Of a stretch of 64,000 bases of DNA, positions 9,480-18,933 are shown piece after piece; positions within the stretch are counted from its first letter, which is position 1, and every line of letters starts with the position of its first letter. Origin of the DNA: Oceaniovalibus sp. ACAM 378 (lineage in GTDB: Bacteria; Pseudomonadota; Alphaproteobacteria; Rhodobacterales; Rhodobacteraceae); assembly GCF_008085915.1 (NCBI RefSeq), contig NZ_VSJK01000022.1, positions 1 through 64,000 of the forward strand, given 5' to 3'. The position numbers and the translations under genes were made by a program. Under the pieces are notes generated by a model that was given only the letters and a program-made list of their open reading frames with translations, did not search any database and was not told where the DNA came from.

Positions 9480-10709
9480 ATGCACCTTTTTCACAAGCGC
9501 GGTGCTTCGACCGTGATCTTTCTCGCGCTGTTGGTGGCCTTTACCATTGTCGTGACGCTCTTGTCCGAGGGCATGGGGGTCGGAATAATCTCCACCAGTT
9601 TTGTCAAGACGCTGGGCAAGACCCTCTGCCTCGCGCTTGTTGCAATCTCGATGGATCTTGTCTGGGGCTATGCGGGGATTTTGAGCCTCGGGCATTTCGC
9701 CCTTTTCGGGCTGGGCGGTTATATGATCGGCATGTGGCTGATGTACGAGCGCACTCGCGAGATCGTCGTCAGTTCTCTGGCCGACGCGCCAATTCCACCC
9801 ACAGTGCAAGAGGTGTCCGACGCCATCGCCAATCAAATCTTTGGCGTGGTGGGAAGTACGGAATTCCCGTTGATCTGGGCTTTTGCGGACAGTCTGTTGG
9901 CACAGCTTATGCTGGTGGTTCTGGTGCCGGGGGTGCTGGCAGGGGTATTTGGCTGGCTGGCCTTTCGCAGCCGTGTGGCCGGTGTCTATCTGTCCATCCT
10001 GACGCAGGCGATGACGTTGGCGCTGTCGCTTTACCTGTTCCAGAACGACAACGGGTTGCGCGGCAACAATGGTCTTTCCGGTTTGCAAAACCTGCCGGGG
10101 CTGTCGGATGTGTCACAAGCCGTGGTGTCTGTCTGGTTCCTCTGGGGTGCAGCACTTGCGTTGGGGCTGGGCTATTTGCTGGCGGTCTGGGTCGTGTTTG
10201 GCAAGTTCGGCTCGGTCTTGCGCGGCATCAGGGACGACGAGGCCCGTGTGCGTTTCCTCGGCTATCCGGTGGAGACCTACAAGCTGGTGCTTTTCACCGG
10301 CACCGCCTGCATGGCCGGTATCGCAGGTGCGCTTTATTATCCCCAGGCTGGCATCGTCAACCCCGCAGAGATGGCCCCCATCGCCTCGATCTATCTTGCG
10401 GTCTGGGTCGCCATTGGCGGGCGGGGGCGGCTTTATGGCGCGGTGATTGGGGCGGCTTTTGTCAGCCTTGTGTCGTCGTGGTTCACCGGCGGTCAGGCAC
10501 CTGACGTATCGCTGGGGTTTTACACGATCAAATGGGTGGACTGGTGGTTGGTTGTGCTCGGACTGTCCTTCGTTCTCGTCACGCTTTTTGCTCCCAAAGG
10601 GATTGGCGGTCTGTTCGACCTGTTGGAACGGCGCACCGCCCCTGACCGGCATGGCGCCGATCTGGGCCCTGATCAGGGTGCGCTGCGCGAAAAGGAGGCA
10701 AGCGAATGA
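9480..10709 (+). CDS. urtC: Urea ABC transporter permease UrtC
   Basis: Second inner-membrane permease, LivM-like, 409 residues. SMDLVWGYAGILSLGHFALF and the EAA-like region (GSVLRGIRDDEARVRFLGY) are typical of UrtC. Several hydrophobic segments are spread over the length and a charged tail follows residue 380. It begins four bases after urtB and its stop overlaps the urtD start by four bases (ATGA), so the order urtB-urtC-urtD is translationally coupled. Confidence 0.95.
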   Translation: MHLFHKRGASTVIFLALLVAFTIVVTLLSEGMGVGIISTSFVKTLGKTLCLALVAISMDLVWGYAGILSLGHFALFGLGGYMIGMWLMYERTREIVVSSLADAPIPPTVQEVSDAIANQIFGVVGSTEFPLIWAFADSLLAQLMLVVLVPGVLAGVFGWLAFRSRVAGVYLSILTQAMTLALSLYLFQNDNGLRGNNGLSGLQNLPGLSDVSQAVVSVWFLWGAALALGLGYLLAVWVVFGKFGSVLRGIRDDEARVRFLGYPVETYKLVLFTGTACMAGIAGALYYPQAGIVNPAEMAPIASIYLAVWVAIGGRGRLYGAVIGAAFVSLVSSWFTGGQAPDVSLGFYTIKWVDWWLVVLGLSFVLVTLFAPKGIGGLFDLLERRTAPDRHGADLGPDQGALREKEASE

Positions 10710-11446
10710 GCACGTTGCTTGAAGTCTCCGGCGTTTCGGTCAGCTTTGACGGTTTTCGGGCCATAAATAATCTGTCGTTTCACATCGGTCCGGCAGAGAT
10801 GCGCGCGATCATTGGGCCGAACGGAGCCGGCAAGACCACGTTCATGGATATCGTGACCGGCAAAACCAAGCCGGACAAGGGGCGGGTGATTTGGGGCGCA
10901 CGCCACCTGTCATTGCTGGGACTGTCAGAGGCCCGCATCGCCAGAGAAGGCATCGGGCGCAAGTTTCAAAAGCCGACCGTCTTTGAAGACCAAAGCGTGC
11001 AGGAAAATCTGCTCATGGCGCTGAAGAACCCGCGCGGGCCGCTGTCGGTGTTGTTCTACCGCCCGTTGGCCGCACATCTGGCACGGGTCGCGGCGCTGGC
11101 CGAAGAAATCGGGCTGGCAGATCATCTTCACCGCAAATCGGGCGCGTTGAGCCATGGCCAGAAGCAATGGCTGGAGATCGGCATGTTGCTCGCGCAAGAA
11201 CCGAAGCTGCTGCTCGTTGACGAGCCCGCCGCTGGAATGACCCCAGCAGAGCGCGAGCATACCACAAATATTCTGGTTGAAGCGGCCAAGACACGGGCCG
11301 TTGTCGTGGTCGAACACGACATGGAATTTGTCCGCCGCCTTGGCTGCAAGGTCACCGTTCTGCATGAGGGCTCTGTGCTGGCAGAAGGCAGTCTCGATCA
11401 CGTTACGGCCAATAAGGAGGTCATTGATGTCTATCTCGGGCGCTAA
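10706..11446 (+). CDS. urtD: Urea ABC transporter ATP-binding protein UrtD
   Basis: LivG-type ATPase subunit, 246 residues, cytoplasmic face of the urea importer. The Walker A GPNGAGKT sits near residues 33-40, the signature region is LSHGQKQWLEIGM (the LSHGQ variant typical of UrtD and LivG-like proteins), and Walker B is LLLVDEPAAGMT. The ATG overlaps the urtC stop and only three bases separate its stop from urtE. Intact. Confidence 0.95.
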   Translation: MSTLLEVSGVSVSFDGFRAINNLSFHIGPAEMRAIIGPNGAGKTTFMDIVTGKTKPDKGRVIWGARHLSLLGLSEARIAREGIGRKFQKPTVFEDQSVQENLLMALKNPRGPLSVLFYRPLAAHLARVAALAEEIGLADHLHRKSGALSHGQKQWLEIGMLLAQEPKLLLVDEPAAGMTPAEREHTTNILVEAAKTRAVVVVEHDMEFVRRLGCKVTVLHEGSVLAEGSLDHVTANKEVIDVYLGR

Positions 11447-11449
11447 ATC

Positions 11450-12145
11450 ATGTTGAGCGTGCAGGATCTGACCCTGCATTACGGTCGCTCTCAGATCCTC
11501 AACGGTATCAGCCTTGAGGCGGGACGCGGCGAAGTCACCTGTGTGATGGGCACCAATGGCGTGGGCAAGACCAGCCTGATCAAGGCGATCTGTGGGACGC
11601 ATGCAAGATCCGGCGGCACGATCTCGCTCGATGGTGAGGTGCTGCCTGTACTGCCACCACACCTGCTTGCCCGGCGCGGTATCGCCTGCGTTCCGCAGGG
11701 CCGTGAGATCTTCCCTTTGCTGACAGTCAAAGAGAACCTCGAGACCGGCTTTGGGTGCCTGCCCGCTGCTGACCGGCGGATACCTGAAGAGATATTTGAT
11801 CTCTTCCCGGTGCTGAACGAGATGAAATCACGTCGGGGGGGCGACCTGTCAGGTGGCCAACAACAACAGCTGGCCATTGCCCGCGCCTTGATCACCCGCC
11901 CCAAGCTGTTGCTTCTGGATGAACCGACCGAGGGCATTCAACCGAACATCATTCAACAGATCGGACGTGTAATCAGCCAGCTCCGCGAGGAAGGGCAGAT
12001 GGCGATCGTGTTGGTCGAACAGTACTTCGAGTTTGCGTACGAACTGGCCGATCGATTCATCGCTCTGCAGCGTGGAGAAGTGATCCTCACGGGCGGGAAA
12101 GGCGATTTTTCGAAAGGGGATTTGCTGTCGAAAGTCTCGATATAG
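11450..12145 (+). CDS. urtE: Urea ABC transporter ATP-binding protein UrtE
   Basis: LivF-type ATPase of 231 residues, partner of UrtD. Walker A GTNGVGKTS lies near residues 34-42, the signature is DLSGGQQQQLAIARAL and Walker B is LLLLDEPTEGIQPN; ending the Walker B with EGIQP is characteristic of UrtE. It closes the urt operon. The 287 bases after it, up to the IS1182 remnant, show no gene I can support. Confidence 0.95.
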   Translation: MLSVQDLTLHYGRSQILNGISLEAGRGEVTCVMGTNGVGKTSLIKAICGTHARSGGTISLDGEVLPVLPPHLLARRGIACVPQGREIFPLLTVKENLETGFGCLPAADRRIPEEIFDLFPVLNEMKSRRGGDLSGGQQQQLAIARALITRPKLLLLDEPTEGIQPNIIQQIGRVISQLREEGQMAIVLVEQYFEFAYELADRFIALQRGEVILTGGKGDFSKGDLLSKVSI

Positions 12146-12432
12146 CATCGGACAATTAGAAAGCGCTGTGACGCTGTCTACCGTAAGCGCCAAAAGGTGA
12201 TCAGCGATTTGTTGCAGTGGCGCCCTCTATTGCATCGGCGTTTGAGCTGGCTCTCTGCTTTGTAGTTCGCCCACTTAAAGCGTTATCGACAACGCAAAGG
12301 CCGCTTCCCGCTGTGCCCAATTGACTATGGCCGAGAGCGCCGCGAATGTCCGGTTCCCGCCGATTCTGTTGAAAAACTCCGTGCTGCCGCCGCAGAAATT
12401 GGCCCGTTGATTGGAGGCAAGCGCCTTTCCTG

Positions 12433-12945
12433 TCATGCGTTTTGCATTTGCTGCGGTGCAGGAAGGATCTTGGCGAGTTTGCGGAGGTTTTGGGCGGTGG
12501 CAGCGAGTAGAGATTCGTCATTTGCGCCATTTGGGCCGCGCAATCGGAGTCTTCCCAACCCCAGCATGCGCTTGAGGTGGGCGAACAGCATCTCGACCTT
12601 CTTGCGCAGTTTCATTGAGATTTCATATTGCTTGGTTTTGGCCCCTCTCGTGCATGTAAACATGCACTGCCGGGCAGTGGATGTCGCGTGCAACCTGACG
12701 GGCGTCTTCGTGATCTTCGTGGGTGATCTTGCGCGCGTCAGCACTCGGGCAGCATTTCAACTTGGATGGCATGCCTGGCAGGTCAGCTTCAGCGCCTGAT
12801 ACTTTGCGACACCCTTGCCGGTCGGGCCACGGTTCGGGTCCGAGTAGTTGCGGCGGAATTGCTTGAGTGCCTCGCCTTCAGGACAGATGTATTGGTTGTT
12901 CTCCGCGCCCCATTCAAAGTCGGCGCGAGACCATGTTTTCTTGTC
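12433..12945 (-). pseudogene. IS1182-family transposase, C-terminal remnant
   Basis: The minus strand encodes about the last 170 residues of an IS1182-type transposase: WSRADFEWGAENNQYICPEG, ALKQFRRNYSDPN, then after damage ARQVARDIAKTKQYEIS, KLRKKVEMLFAHLKRM and LAATAQNLRKLAKILP. One base is missing near 12790 (CQACPSK frame) and a 37-bp hairpin element splits ARDI from AKTK at 12643-12679; both shift the frame. The N-terminal half is absent. The flank at 12290-12400 contains CTGTTGAAAAACTCC, a string common near ends of such elements, so the downstream end may survive. Confidence 0.8.
12643..12679 (+). repeat. 37-bp double-hairpin element, copy A
   Basis: Begins CCCTCTC, then G, then the stem TGCATGT with loop AA and complement ACATGCA, then the constant palindrome ending in TGCCGGGCAGTG. 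It interrupts the IS1182 transposase remnant. Removing exactly these 37 bases restores the protein string ARDIAKTKQYEIS, which sets the boundaries and shows there is no target duplication. The base after it begins GATG. It differs from copy B at one position only. Confidence 0.85.
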
Positions 12946-13216
12946 TCCTTCATAGCAAACATTGCTCGAAAGAGACCGGAACTAAACCGTGGCAAGATCA
13001 ACCTGGTCAAGAAACAGCCTTACTACCTACCGGGATGTGACACCTAGCTTCCACCACTACTATGGCACTGATAAATAGCCACCTCTCCACTTGACTATAC
13101 TCCCGCCGGAGGCGCCGTCGCCCCCCCAAGTCAAGATAACTTTGCAATAATACAAGGCCCGTCCCGAAACCGGGCGCACTCCGATTTCGGTAAATTCAAG
13201 TCACCGTCTTCACGCT

Positions 13217-14119
13217 TTACAGCGCCAGGACCAGCACAATAATCGACACCGACAACAGTCCCATCCCCAGCCATTCGCGCCGCGATATCTTCTCCCGGAA
13301 CACCAGAACCGAAGCTGCCAGCGAGAACAGCAGTTCCACCTGTCCCAAAGCGTTGACATAGGCGGCGTTCTGCAACGTGAATGCCGTAAACCAGCAAAAC
13401 GACCCGATCATCGAAGTGACGCCGACAACACCGGCGATCCGCCAGGCACCGATCACCGCGCCGATCTGCCCGGGTTCGCGCCACCGCAGCCCCACCGCCA
13501 TCACCAGACACTGACAGGCTGTGACAATTGCCAGAGTGCTGCCTGCCCGCAGGATTACATCGCCACTGTCCAGCGCCAGCGATGCTCCGCGATATCCTAC
13601 AGCGGAAAATGCAAAGAATACGCCCGACAAAAGCCCCAGCCCGGCGGCACGGTTGAAAAATCGCCGCCGCCACGACCCCTGCCCGCCCGGCATGTCTGCC
13701 AACAGCAGCACCCCCAGAAACCCGAGTCCAATGGCCAGCGCTCCGCGCGGCGATACGGATTCCCCCAGAACCACGGTCGAAAGCAGCGCAGTCTGCACCA
13801 CCTCGGTTTTTTTGAAGGTGATGCCGACCGCAAAATTGCGATGCGCGAACAGGGCAACGATGCACATGGTCGCCATGATCTGTGCCGCACCACCCACCAT
13901 CGAGAACAGCCAGAACCGCGGGTTCGTCCCGGGCAGAGCCTGCCCCGAGATCTGCGCATAGCCAACGATCAGCACCGCCACCAAAGGTGCTGAAAACAGA
14001 AACCGCGCAAAGGTCGCCCCGGCGGTGGAAAGCGCCGTGGATTTAAGGTGCTTTTGCGCCATGAAGCGCAGGGTCTGCGCAAAGGCGGCGGCGAGGGTGA
14101 TGGGTATCCAGGGGTCCAT
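13217..14119 (-). CDS. DMT/EamA-family membrane permease
   Basis: Integral membrane protein of 300 residues with about ten hydrophobic segments arranged as two EamA repeats, for example GVTSMIGSFCWFTAFTLQNA near the C-terminus and the pattern around TFKKTEVVQTALLSTVVLGE in the first half. The ATG at 14119 is preceded by AAGGGATCGGA; ten extra upstream residues are possible from 14149. Members of this superfamily export metabolites or amino acids; the substrate cannot be told. It stands alone, 131 bases downstream of the carnitine dehydrogenase gene on the same strand. Confidence 0.85.
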   Translation of the reverse strand: MDPWIPITLAAAFAQTLRFMAQKHLKSTALSTAGATFARFLFSAPLVAVLIVGYAQISGQALPGTNPRFWLFSMVGGAAQIMATMCIVALFAHRNFAVGITFKKTEVVQTALLSTVVLGESVSPRGALAIGLGFLGVLLLADMPGGQGSWRRRFFNRAAGLGLLSGVFFAFSAVGYRGASLALDSGDVILRAGSTLAIVTACQCLVMAVGLRWREPGQIGAVIGAWRIAGVVGVTSMIGSFCWFTAFTLQNAAYVNALGQVELLFSLAASVLVFREKISRREWLGMGLLSVSIIVLVLAL

Positions 14120-14250
14120 TCCGATCCCTTGCCACGGAGCGTGCCGCACCGCCAGTCCGGCACGCAGAGATATTCAGTTATACCCGTCCTGTTCGCGCAG
14201 ATAGTCCCGTCTCAAAGGCACTCTATCCCCCGGAACCTGTTGCACCCGGA

Positions 14251-15687
14251 TCACCGTCGGCCCACCGCACGGCCGATCCCCTCGGGACGCGGCAGGGCTG
14301 CGTGGGCTGCAGCAAGTGCCGCAATCCGGTCTGCCACAGGTGGTCGGGGCCGGACGACACGGCGGGTCTCCAACGACACGTGCAGCAGGAAATGCTCGGC
14401 CGTCGCCAACAGCCGGTCAGCTTCGAACATCTGATGAAACAGATGCATCTTGGCCCCCTCACCCCTCAGACACAGGGTCTCGATCCGAATGCGCGCAGCT
14501 GCCTTCACCTCGTCCACATGGCGGATATGGGTTTCTGCGGTAAAAAAGCTGTGGCCGGCGGCGATATAAGCGGCATCGCAACCGGCAATCTCCATGAAAC
14601 GGTCCGTGGCATCGCCAAAGGCCTGAAGGTACCGCGCCTCGTTCATGTGTCCGTTGTAATCGGTCCAGTCCAGCGGCACCGCCCGGTCTGAGGTGATCAT
14701 CGGTGCCTCGGGTTTCGCAACGACAGCCGCCAGTGCCTGTTCGTGGCGTCGCAGGACCGCGCCCGCGCCCCAGTTCTGCGCCTTCAACCCGCGCAGGATG
14801 GTGACAAGGTTCGTGTCTCGAATCCGCTGAAGCTCGCGGATCGAATGCAGGCCCGATAGCGCACCCGACTGTTCGGCAACCGTATTGGTCAGGCCGTCCG
14901 CCGGACCGGGTGCATCGTTCGGACCGCCCGACGGCTGTGACAGGCTGCGGCCAGATTGTTCTGTGCAAAGCCGCGTTCCGGCGTCGCCCCCGGCAATGCG
15001 ACAGGATTCGAACAGCCCCATCTGTGCCCAGCGCAGGCCGAACCCCATGCGGATCGCGTCATCAATCTCGGACGTCGTTGCCACCCCGTCGCGGATCATC
15101 CGCAACGCTTCGCGCCAGACGGATTGCAGCAGACGGTCGGCGATACGCCCATCGGTTTCGGCGCGCAGCCGCAACGGATACATCCCCAGCGAGGAGAGAA
15201 GCGCACAAGCCCGATCGAGGAGCGGCCCTTCGGTGCCCGCCACCTCGACAAGTGGCAGCAGGTACACCGGGTTGCACGGATGCACGACAATGATCTGTCC
15301 GGGGCGCAGCGCCCCCTGGCTCAACTGCGACAGGCCGAACCCAGCAGTCGACGAGCCGATAACCGCATCGGGCCTGCAATCTGCCTGTATCGCCACAAAG
15401 ACCCGGTGCTTCAGGTCCAAATGTTCGGGCACGCTCTCCTGCACCCAATCGGCACCCGACACTGCATCACCAAGGCAGGTGTGAAAGCTCAGCCGTCCCT
15501 CGGGCGGCATCGCCACGTCAATCAGACCGGGCAGCGCGGCGCGGGCATTGGTCAGAACCTCGGCCAGCTTGCGCTCGGCCTCCGGGTCCGGGTCGAACAC
15601 CCGCACATCCCACCCCATCAGCAGAAATCGCGCCGTCCAGCCGCCGCCGATCACCCCGCTGCCGATGATCGCCGCGACCCGGCTCAC
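14251..15687 (-). CDS. lcdH: Carnitine 3-dehydrogenase / betainyl-CoA thioesterase fusion
   Basis: Bifunctional enzyme of 478 residues. The N-terminal part (about 1-320) is a 3-hydroxyacyl-CoA-dehydrogenase fold: NAD-binding IIGSGVIGGGWTARF at 7-21, the VVHPCNPVYLLPLVEV catalytic region with His136 and Glu148, and ADRLLQSVWREALRMI. The C-terminal part (from about 330) is a hot-dog thioesterase with DWTDYNGHMNEARYLQAF. The combination is the known carnitine dehydrogenase/thioesterase of soil and marine bacteria, oxidising L-carnitine to 3-dehydrocarnitine and acting on betainyl-CoA. The start overlaps the lipocalin stop by four bases. No other carnitine genes lie here. Confidence 0.88.
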   Translation of the reverse strand: MSRVAAIIGSGVIGGGWTARFLLMGWDVRVFDPDPEAERKLAEVLTNARAALPGLIDVAMPPEGRLSFHTCLGDAVSGADWVQESVPEHLDLKHRVFVAIQADCRPDAVIGSSTAGFGLSQLSQGALRPGQIIVVHPCNPVYLLPLVEVAGTEGPLLDRACALLSSLGMYPLRLRAETDGRIADRLLQSVWREALRMIRDGVATTSEIDDAIRMGFGLRWAQMGLFESCRIAGGDAGTRLCTEQSGRSLSQPSGGPNDAPGPADGLTNTVAEQSGALSGLHSIRELQRIRDTNLVTILRGLKAQNWGAGAVLRRHEQALAAVVAKPEAPMITSDRAVPLDWTDYNGHMNEARYLQAFGDATDRFMEIAGCDAAYIAAGHSFFTAETHIRHVDEVKAAARIRIETLCLRGEGAKMHLFHQMFEADRLLATAEHFLLHVSLETRRVVRPRPPVADRIAALAAAHAALPRPEGIGRAVGRR

Positions 15688-16229
15688 TGTTTGTGCACCA
15701 TCTCAAGCCGCGTCAGGTCATAGCCATTGAAATCAAGGATCTCCCGCGCCGCCGCCAGCCTGTCGGGCGGGATCACCGGGTCGCGGTTCAGGATCCACCC
15801 CGCCCGGCCCGACGGCACGCCAATCACTGCCGTGCGATATCCTTCGTCGACCCACAGCACCCAGTAAGGCGATGACAGGGACGGCGCAGAGTCGAACTGC
15901 ACGTCAAGCCGCCCGGGCCCGATCATCCGTGCCGAGCCTTCGATCTGTCTGACCGGGCTGTCCGCGCCGCCCTCGCGACAGGTGTTCACCACCGCAAACG
16001 TGCCATCGGTGCGCGACGTGTATTGCGCCACGGTGGCACCGCACCCGTTCTGGAACGGAACAGGATAACGCGCGATTTCATACCAGCGCCCGGCGAACCG
16101 CTCCGGCTCGAACAGGGCGATGGATGAAAACGGCGCATTGGCATCACGGTAACTGGCGGATGGCCCCGGCGCAGGCGGATTGGCCGCGCATCCAGCCAAA
16201 AGTACAAACATCACGATCAATCGATGCAT
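15684..16229 (-). CDS. Lipocalin-family lipoprotein (Blc-like)
   Basis: A 181-residue protein with a lipoprotein signal (VMFVLLAGC, lipid on Cys14) and the lipocalin signature FAGRWYEIARYP near residues 44-55, then YWVLWVDEGYRTAVIG and RDPVIPPD, as in bacterial lipocalin Blc. Such proteins bind fatty acids or lysophospholipids at the outer membrane. It overlaps the preceding lipoprotein gene by 13 bases and the following dehydrogenase gene by four, suggesting one mRNA. Confidence 0.88.
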   Translation of the reverse strand: MHRLIVMFVLLAGCAANPPAPGPSASYRDANAPFSSIALFEPERFAGRWYEIARYPVPFQNGCGATVAQYTSRTDGTFAVVNTCREGGADSPVRQIEGSARMIGPGRLDVQFDSAPSLSSPYWVLWVDEGYRTAVIGVPSGRAGWILNRDPVIPPDRLAAAREILDFNGYDLTRLEMVHKQ

Positions 16230-16555
16230 ATTGTCGCCGCCTGTCCGCTTTGGGTCAGTACTTCGTTACAGCCAAACAAGGGCGTAACCGGCGCACAGGA
16301 TTGCGACCGAGCCAGACACAGACCTTCGCAATCGCCCGCGGCCCGGCAAATCCTGCCGCCATCGCGCGTGTCGGTGTAGCAGGCAAAGCGCCCGCCGATG
16401 CCGCCCTGCCCCCACCGCCCGCCGCGGGCCGTACAGGCCGCCTGTTCCCGCTCGATCGCGCGGGGGTCATAGCCTTTCAGCCCCGTGTCAGGCGGCGCAG
16501 AATCGCCCTGACACGACCCCAGCCCGATCATCAGTACCAGCGCCAGTCGCATCAT
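16217..16555 (-). CDS. Small Cys-rich lipoprotein, function unknown
   Basis: 112 residues with a lipobox LGSC (Cys15) after a short hydrophobic signal. The mature part holds about eight cysteines in pairs such as CTARGGRWG, CRAAGDCEGLC and FGCNEVLT, suggesting disulfide-bonded structure in the periplasm. I do not recognise the family beyond this. Its ATG overlaps the SGNH hydrolase stop by four bases and its end overlaps the lipocalin start, so it is almost certainly a real operon member. Confidence 0.75.
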   Translation of the reverse strand: MMRLALVLMIGLGSCQGDSAPPDTGLKGYDPRAIEREQAACTARGGRWGQGGIGGRFACYTDTRDGGRICRAAGDCEGLCLARSQSCAPVTPLFGCNEVLTQSGQAATICID

Positions 16556-17193
16556 TCTTTGCCCCTTTTCCTGATCCGTTCGCGCAGGGCATCCGCCATC
16601 ACCCGGCCCAACACCGCATGGGATTGCACCGAAAGATGCACGCCGTCCAGCGGATCAACCGCCACATGGGCGCCGGCATCGATGAAACCGGCGTCAAGTC
16701 GCGCAGTCTCCTGCATCATGTGCACGAACATCCCCGCGCCGCGCGCTTCCGCACCCTCGAACATCCCCCCAAGGCATCCGACCTCGCGCACTGCCGGAGG
16801 ACAGATCACCATCACGTCCTTGGCCGTTCCGGTCGCGCGCACCGCTTCCACCAGCTTTCCGACGCTCAGCGCGATATCGATGGCAGGAACGTTGAATCGC
16901 AATTTCAGATCATTGGTGCCCAGCATGATGATCACGATGTCCAACGGCGCGTGGCTGTGCAGGACGGCGGGAAGCACCGTCAGCCCGTTGCGCCATGCGC
17001 CCTCGATCGGGTCGTCATGCACCGTGGTCCGCCCGGGCAGGGCCTCGGTGATCACCTCGAATCCATCGCCCAAAGCACGCGACATCACGCCCGGCCAGCG
17101 CTGCTGCGGTGGCATCCGCTGCCATGCGCCGCGCTCCCCCATGGGCGGGGTGCCATGGGAATTGCTGTCGCCGTAAATCAGGATCACCGTCAT
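16552..17193 (-). CDS. SGNH/GDSL-family hydrolase
   Basis: Arylesterase-like hydrolase of 213 residues with no signal peptide. The nucleophile block is IYGDSNSHG (Ser10), the oxyanion block is LGTNDLK near residues 91-97, and the catalytic Asp-His pair is DGVHLS near 183-188. All SGNH blocks are present. The natural ester is unknown. It overlaps the upstream 76-residue gene and the downstream lipoprotein gene by four bases each. Confidence 0.87.
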   Translation of the reverse strand: MTVILIYGDSNSHGTPPMGERGAWQRMPPQQRWPGVMSRALGDGFEVITEALPGRTTVHDDPIEGAWRNGLTVLPAVLHSHAPLDIVIIMLGTNDLKLRFNVPAIDIALSVGKLVEAVRATGTAKDVMVICPPAVREVGCLGGMFEGAEARGAGMFVHMMQETARLDAGFIDAGAHVAVDPLDGVHLSVQSHAVLGRVMADALRERIRKRGKE

Positions 17194-17423
17194 TGCAGCA
17201 CTTGCGGGCTGCAGTTCTCGAACATGCCCGCACCGGTGACGATGCAGGCGATCAACACTTCGCGGTTCTTTTGCAATGGCATCGCGCGTCCCTCCCGGCT
17301 TTCCGCAGGGAAGGCGATTTTAGCGCCGCATGCAACCCTCGGTCCGCCACCGGCCGTCGGGATAAAGATCACTCCTGCCACATTCCTGAGCCGCACATCA
17401 CATACACGGCACGGTCCAGCCAT
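17190..17423 (-). CDS. Hypothetical protein, 76 residues
   Basis: A short gene starting MAGPCRVCDVRLRNVAGVIF and containing CGAKIAFPAES and REVLIACIVTGAG. Two cysteines near the start are spaced CxxC. No signal or membrane segment is obvious. Support comes from its four-base ATGA overlap with the SGNH hydrolase gene, which suggests coupling. An in-frame ATG at 17456 is an alternative start. I do not recognise the family. Confidence 0.5.
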   Translation of the reverse strand: MAGPCRVCDVRLRNVAGVIFIPTAGGGPRVACGAKIAFPAESREGRAMPLQKNREVLIACIVTGAGMFENCSPQVLQ

Positions 17424-17730
17424 AATCGTCCCCTTTTCTGCCGCGTCAAAACGCAATCTGTTCCGTTAATTATTGAGAGCCTGTTGCCGCACCCCAGCAG
17501 AGACCAAAACCGGTCGAGCAGATACCGGCTTGAGCCATGGCAAGTCCCGTTCTTGCCTCGGCGTGACCGACCCGTGGGCCGAAAACCGCCTCGCTGCCCG
17601 GGGTCAGAAATCTAGGGCGGTGTATGCGGCCAGACACCACAGGCGCGGCAGCGCACAGCCCGGCGAGGGGGGACAGGGCGGGTGGGCGGACCTGCGAGAC
17701 GGGCTGTCCCGCAACACCGCAGCCCATGCA
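17424..17730. other. 307-base stretch without a recognised gene
   Basis: Between the 76-residue gene and cobL. The minus strand is open for 85 codons (17470-17727, with segments such as PALSPLAGLCAAAPVV and SEAVFGPRVGHAEA) and begins four bases after the cobL stop, so a small or decayed gene downstream of cobL is possible. The sequence matches no family I know, and GC-rich DNA gives such openings by chance. Confidence 0.3.
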
Positions 17731-18933
17731 TCAACGCTTGATCAGGCTCCACTGGGTCACCGGAACAGAGGGACGCCACCCGCGCAATTCGCCTTCGGTT
17801 TCCGCCCGGCACACCTGCAACCGCACAAGAGTCCCGCCATGGGCGTGGTGCAGCGCAAACAATTCCGCCTCCGACTCCAACGTCACGGCATTGGCCACCA
17901 GTCGCCCCAACGGTTTCAGCGCAGCGTAAGCCGCCTCGAATACCTCACGCGACAACCCGCCGCCGATAAAGATCGCGTCGGGTGCGGGCAATCCGGTCAG
18001 GGCGGCGGGTGCCTCGCCCTCGATCAGATCCAGACGCGGCGCACCCAGAGCCAGCGCATTCGCGGCGGCCATGGCACGGCGGTCGGCCCGGGGCTCGATC
18101 CCGATGGCGCGCGCATAGCGTGCGGCGCGCATCCATTCCACCGCAACCGATCCGCTGCCGGTTCCGATGTCCCACAACAGCGCACCGCGCATCGGCATCA
18201 GCTTGGCCAACGTAGCGGCGCGCACTTCTTGCCGGGTCATCGTGCCGTCGTGCTGGAACAGATCATCGGACAGCCCCGGCACCCGCGGCAAAAGCGCCGC
18301 ATCGGGTGCGGCAACACAATCGACCGCCAAGGTGGTAAAGGCCGGCACCTCATGCGCCCATGTTCCCGCCGTCCCGTCGAACCGTTGTTCCTGATCGCCC
18401 CCCATGGCGGACAGCACGGTCATCGGGCTGCGTCCGAAACCGCGATCTGTCAGAAACCGGGCGATCCGCGCCGGGGTTTCAACACCCGTGGTCAGGATCA
18501 GCAACCGCTGGTCGGGCTGAATGAACGCAATCATCTGCTCCACCGGGCGGCCATGCACAGTCAGCGTTTCAACATCCGCCATCGACCATCCCATCCGCGC
18601 CGCAGCCAGTTGGAACGCAGAAATCTGCGGATAATAAGTGATTTCGGAGGGCGCAATCGTTCGCCCGATCCGCGCCCCGATCGAAAACCACAAGGGATCG
18701 CCAGAAGCCAGCACGACCACCCGCCGCCCGGCATATCCTTTCAGCATGTCGATCAGCGCCTCAAAGGGCGATGGCCAGGAGACACGTTCGGCGGTGATCT
18801 GATCGGACAGACAGGCGTGCCGGTCGCCGCCGACGATGATCTCCGCCGCCTCAAGAATGGCCCGGGTGGCTGGAGCCAGCCCGCCCACGCCATCTTCGCC
18901 AATGCCGACGATGTGCAGCCACGGCGCGCTCAT
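17731..18933 (-). CDS. cobL: Precorrin-6Y C5,15-methyltransferase (decarboxylating) CobL
   Basis: Bifunctional cobalamin-pathway enzyme of 400 residues. The N-terminal CbiE-like half opens WLHIVGIGEDGVGGL and carries VLASGDPLWFSIGARI; the C-terminal CbiT-like half has the SAM-binding LLWDIGTGSGSVAVEWMR and AIGIEPRADR. It methylates precorrin-6Y at C5 and C15 and decarboxylates the acetate side chain. The ATG at 18933 overlaps the cobH stop by four bases. Cobalamin made here would serve NrdJ, encoded about 25 kb away. Confidence 0.95.
   Translation of the reverse strand: MSAPWLHIVGIGEDGVGGLAPATRAILEAAEIIVGGDRHACLSDQITAERVSWPSPFEALIDMLKGYAGRRVVVLASGDPLWFSIGARIGRTIAPSEITYYPQISAFQLAAARMGWSMADVETLTVHGRPVEQMIAFIQPDQRLLILTTGVETPARIARFLTDRGFGRSPMTVLSAMGGDQEQRFDGTAGTWAHEVPAFTTLAVDCVAAPDAALLPRVPGLSDDLFQHDGTMTRQEVRAATLAKLMPMRGALLWDIGTGSGSVAVEWMRAARYARAIGIEPRADRRAMAAANALALGAPRLDLIEGEAPAALTGLPAPDAIFIGGGLSREVFEAAYAALKPLGRLVANAVTLESEAELFALHHAHGGTLVRLQVCRAETEGELRGWRPSVPVTQWSLIKR

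Noticed and set aside
10706-12145. UrtD/UrtE as branched-chain amino acid transporter ATPases LivG/LivF
   Set aside because: The five-gene order, UrtA motifs and adjacency to urease favour the urea transporter; LivG/LivF are only the parent family.
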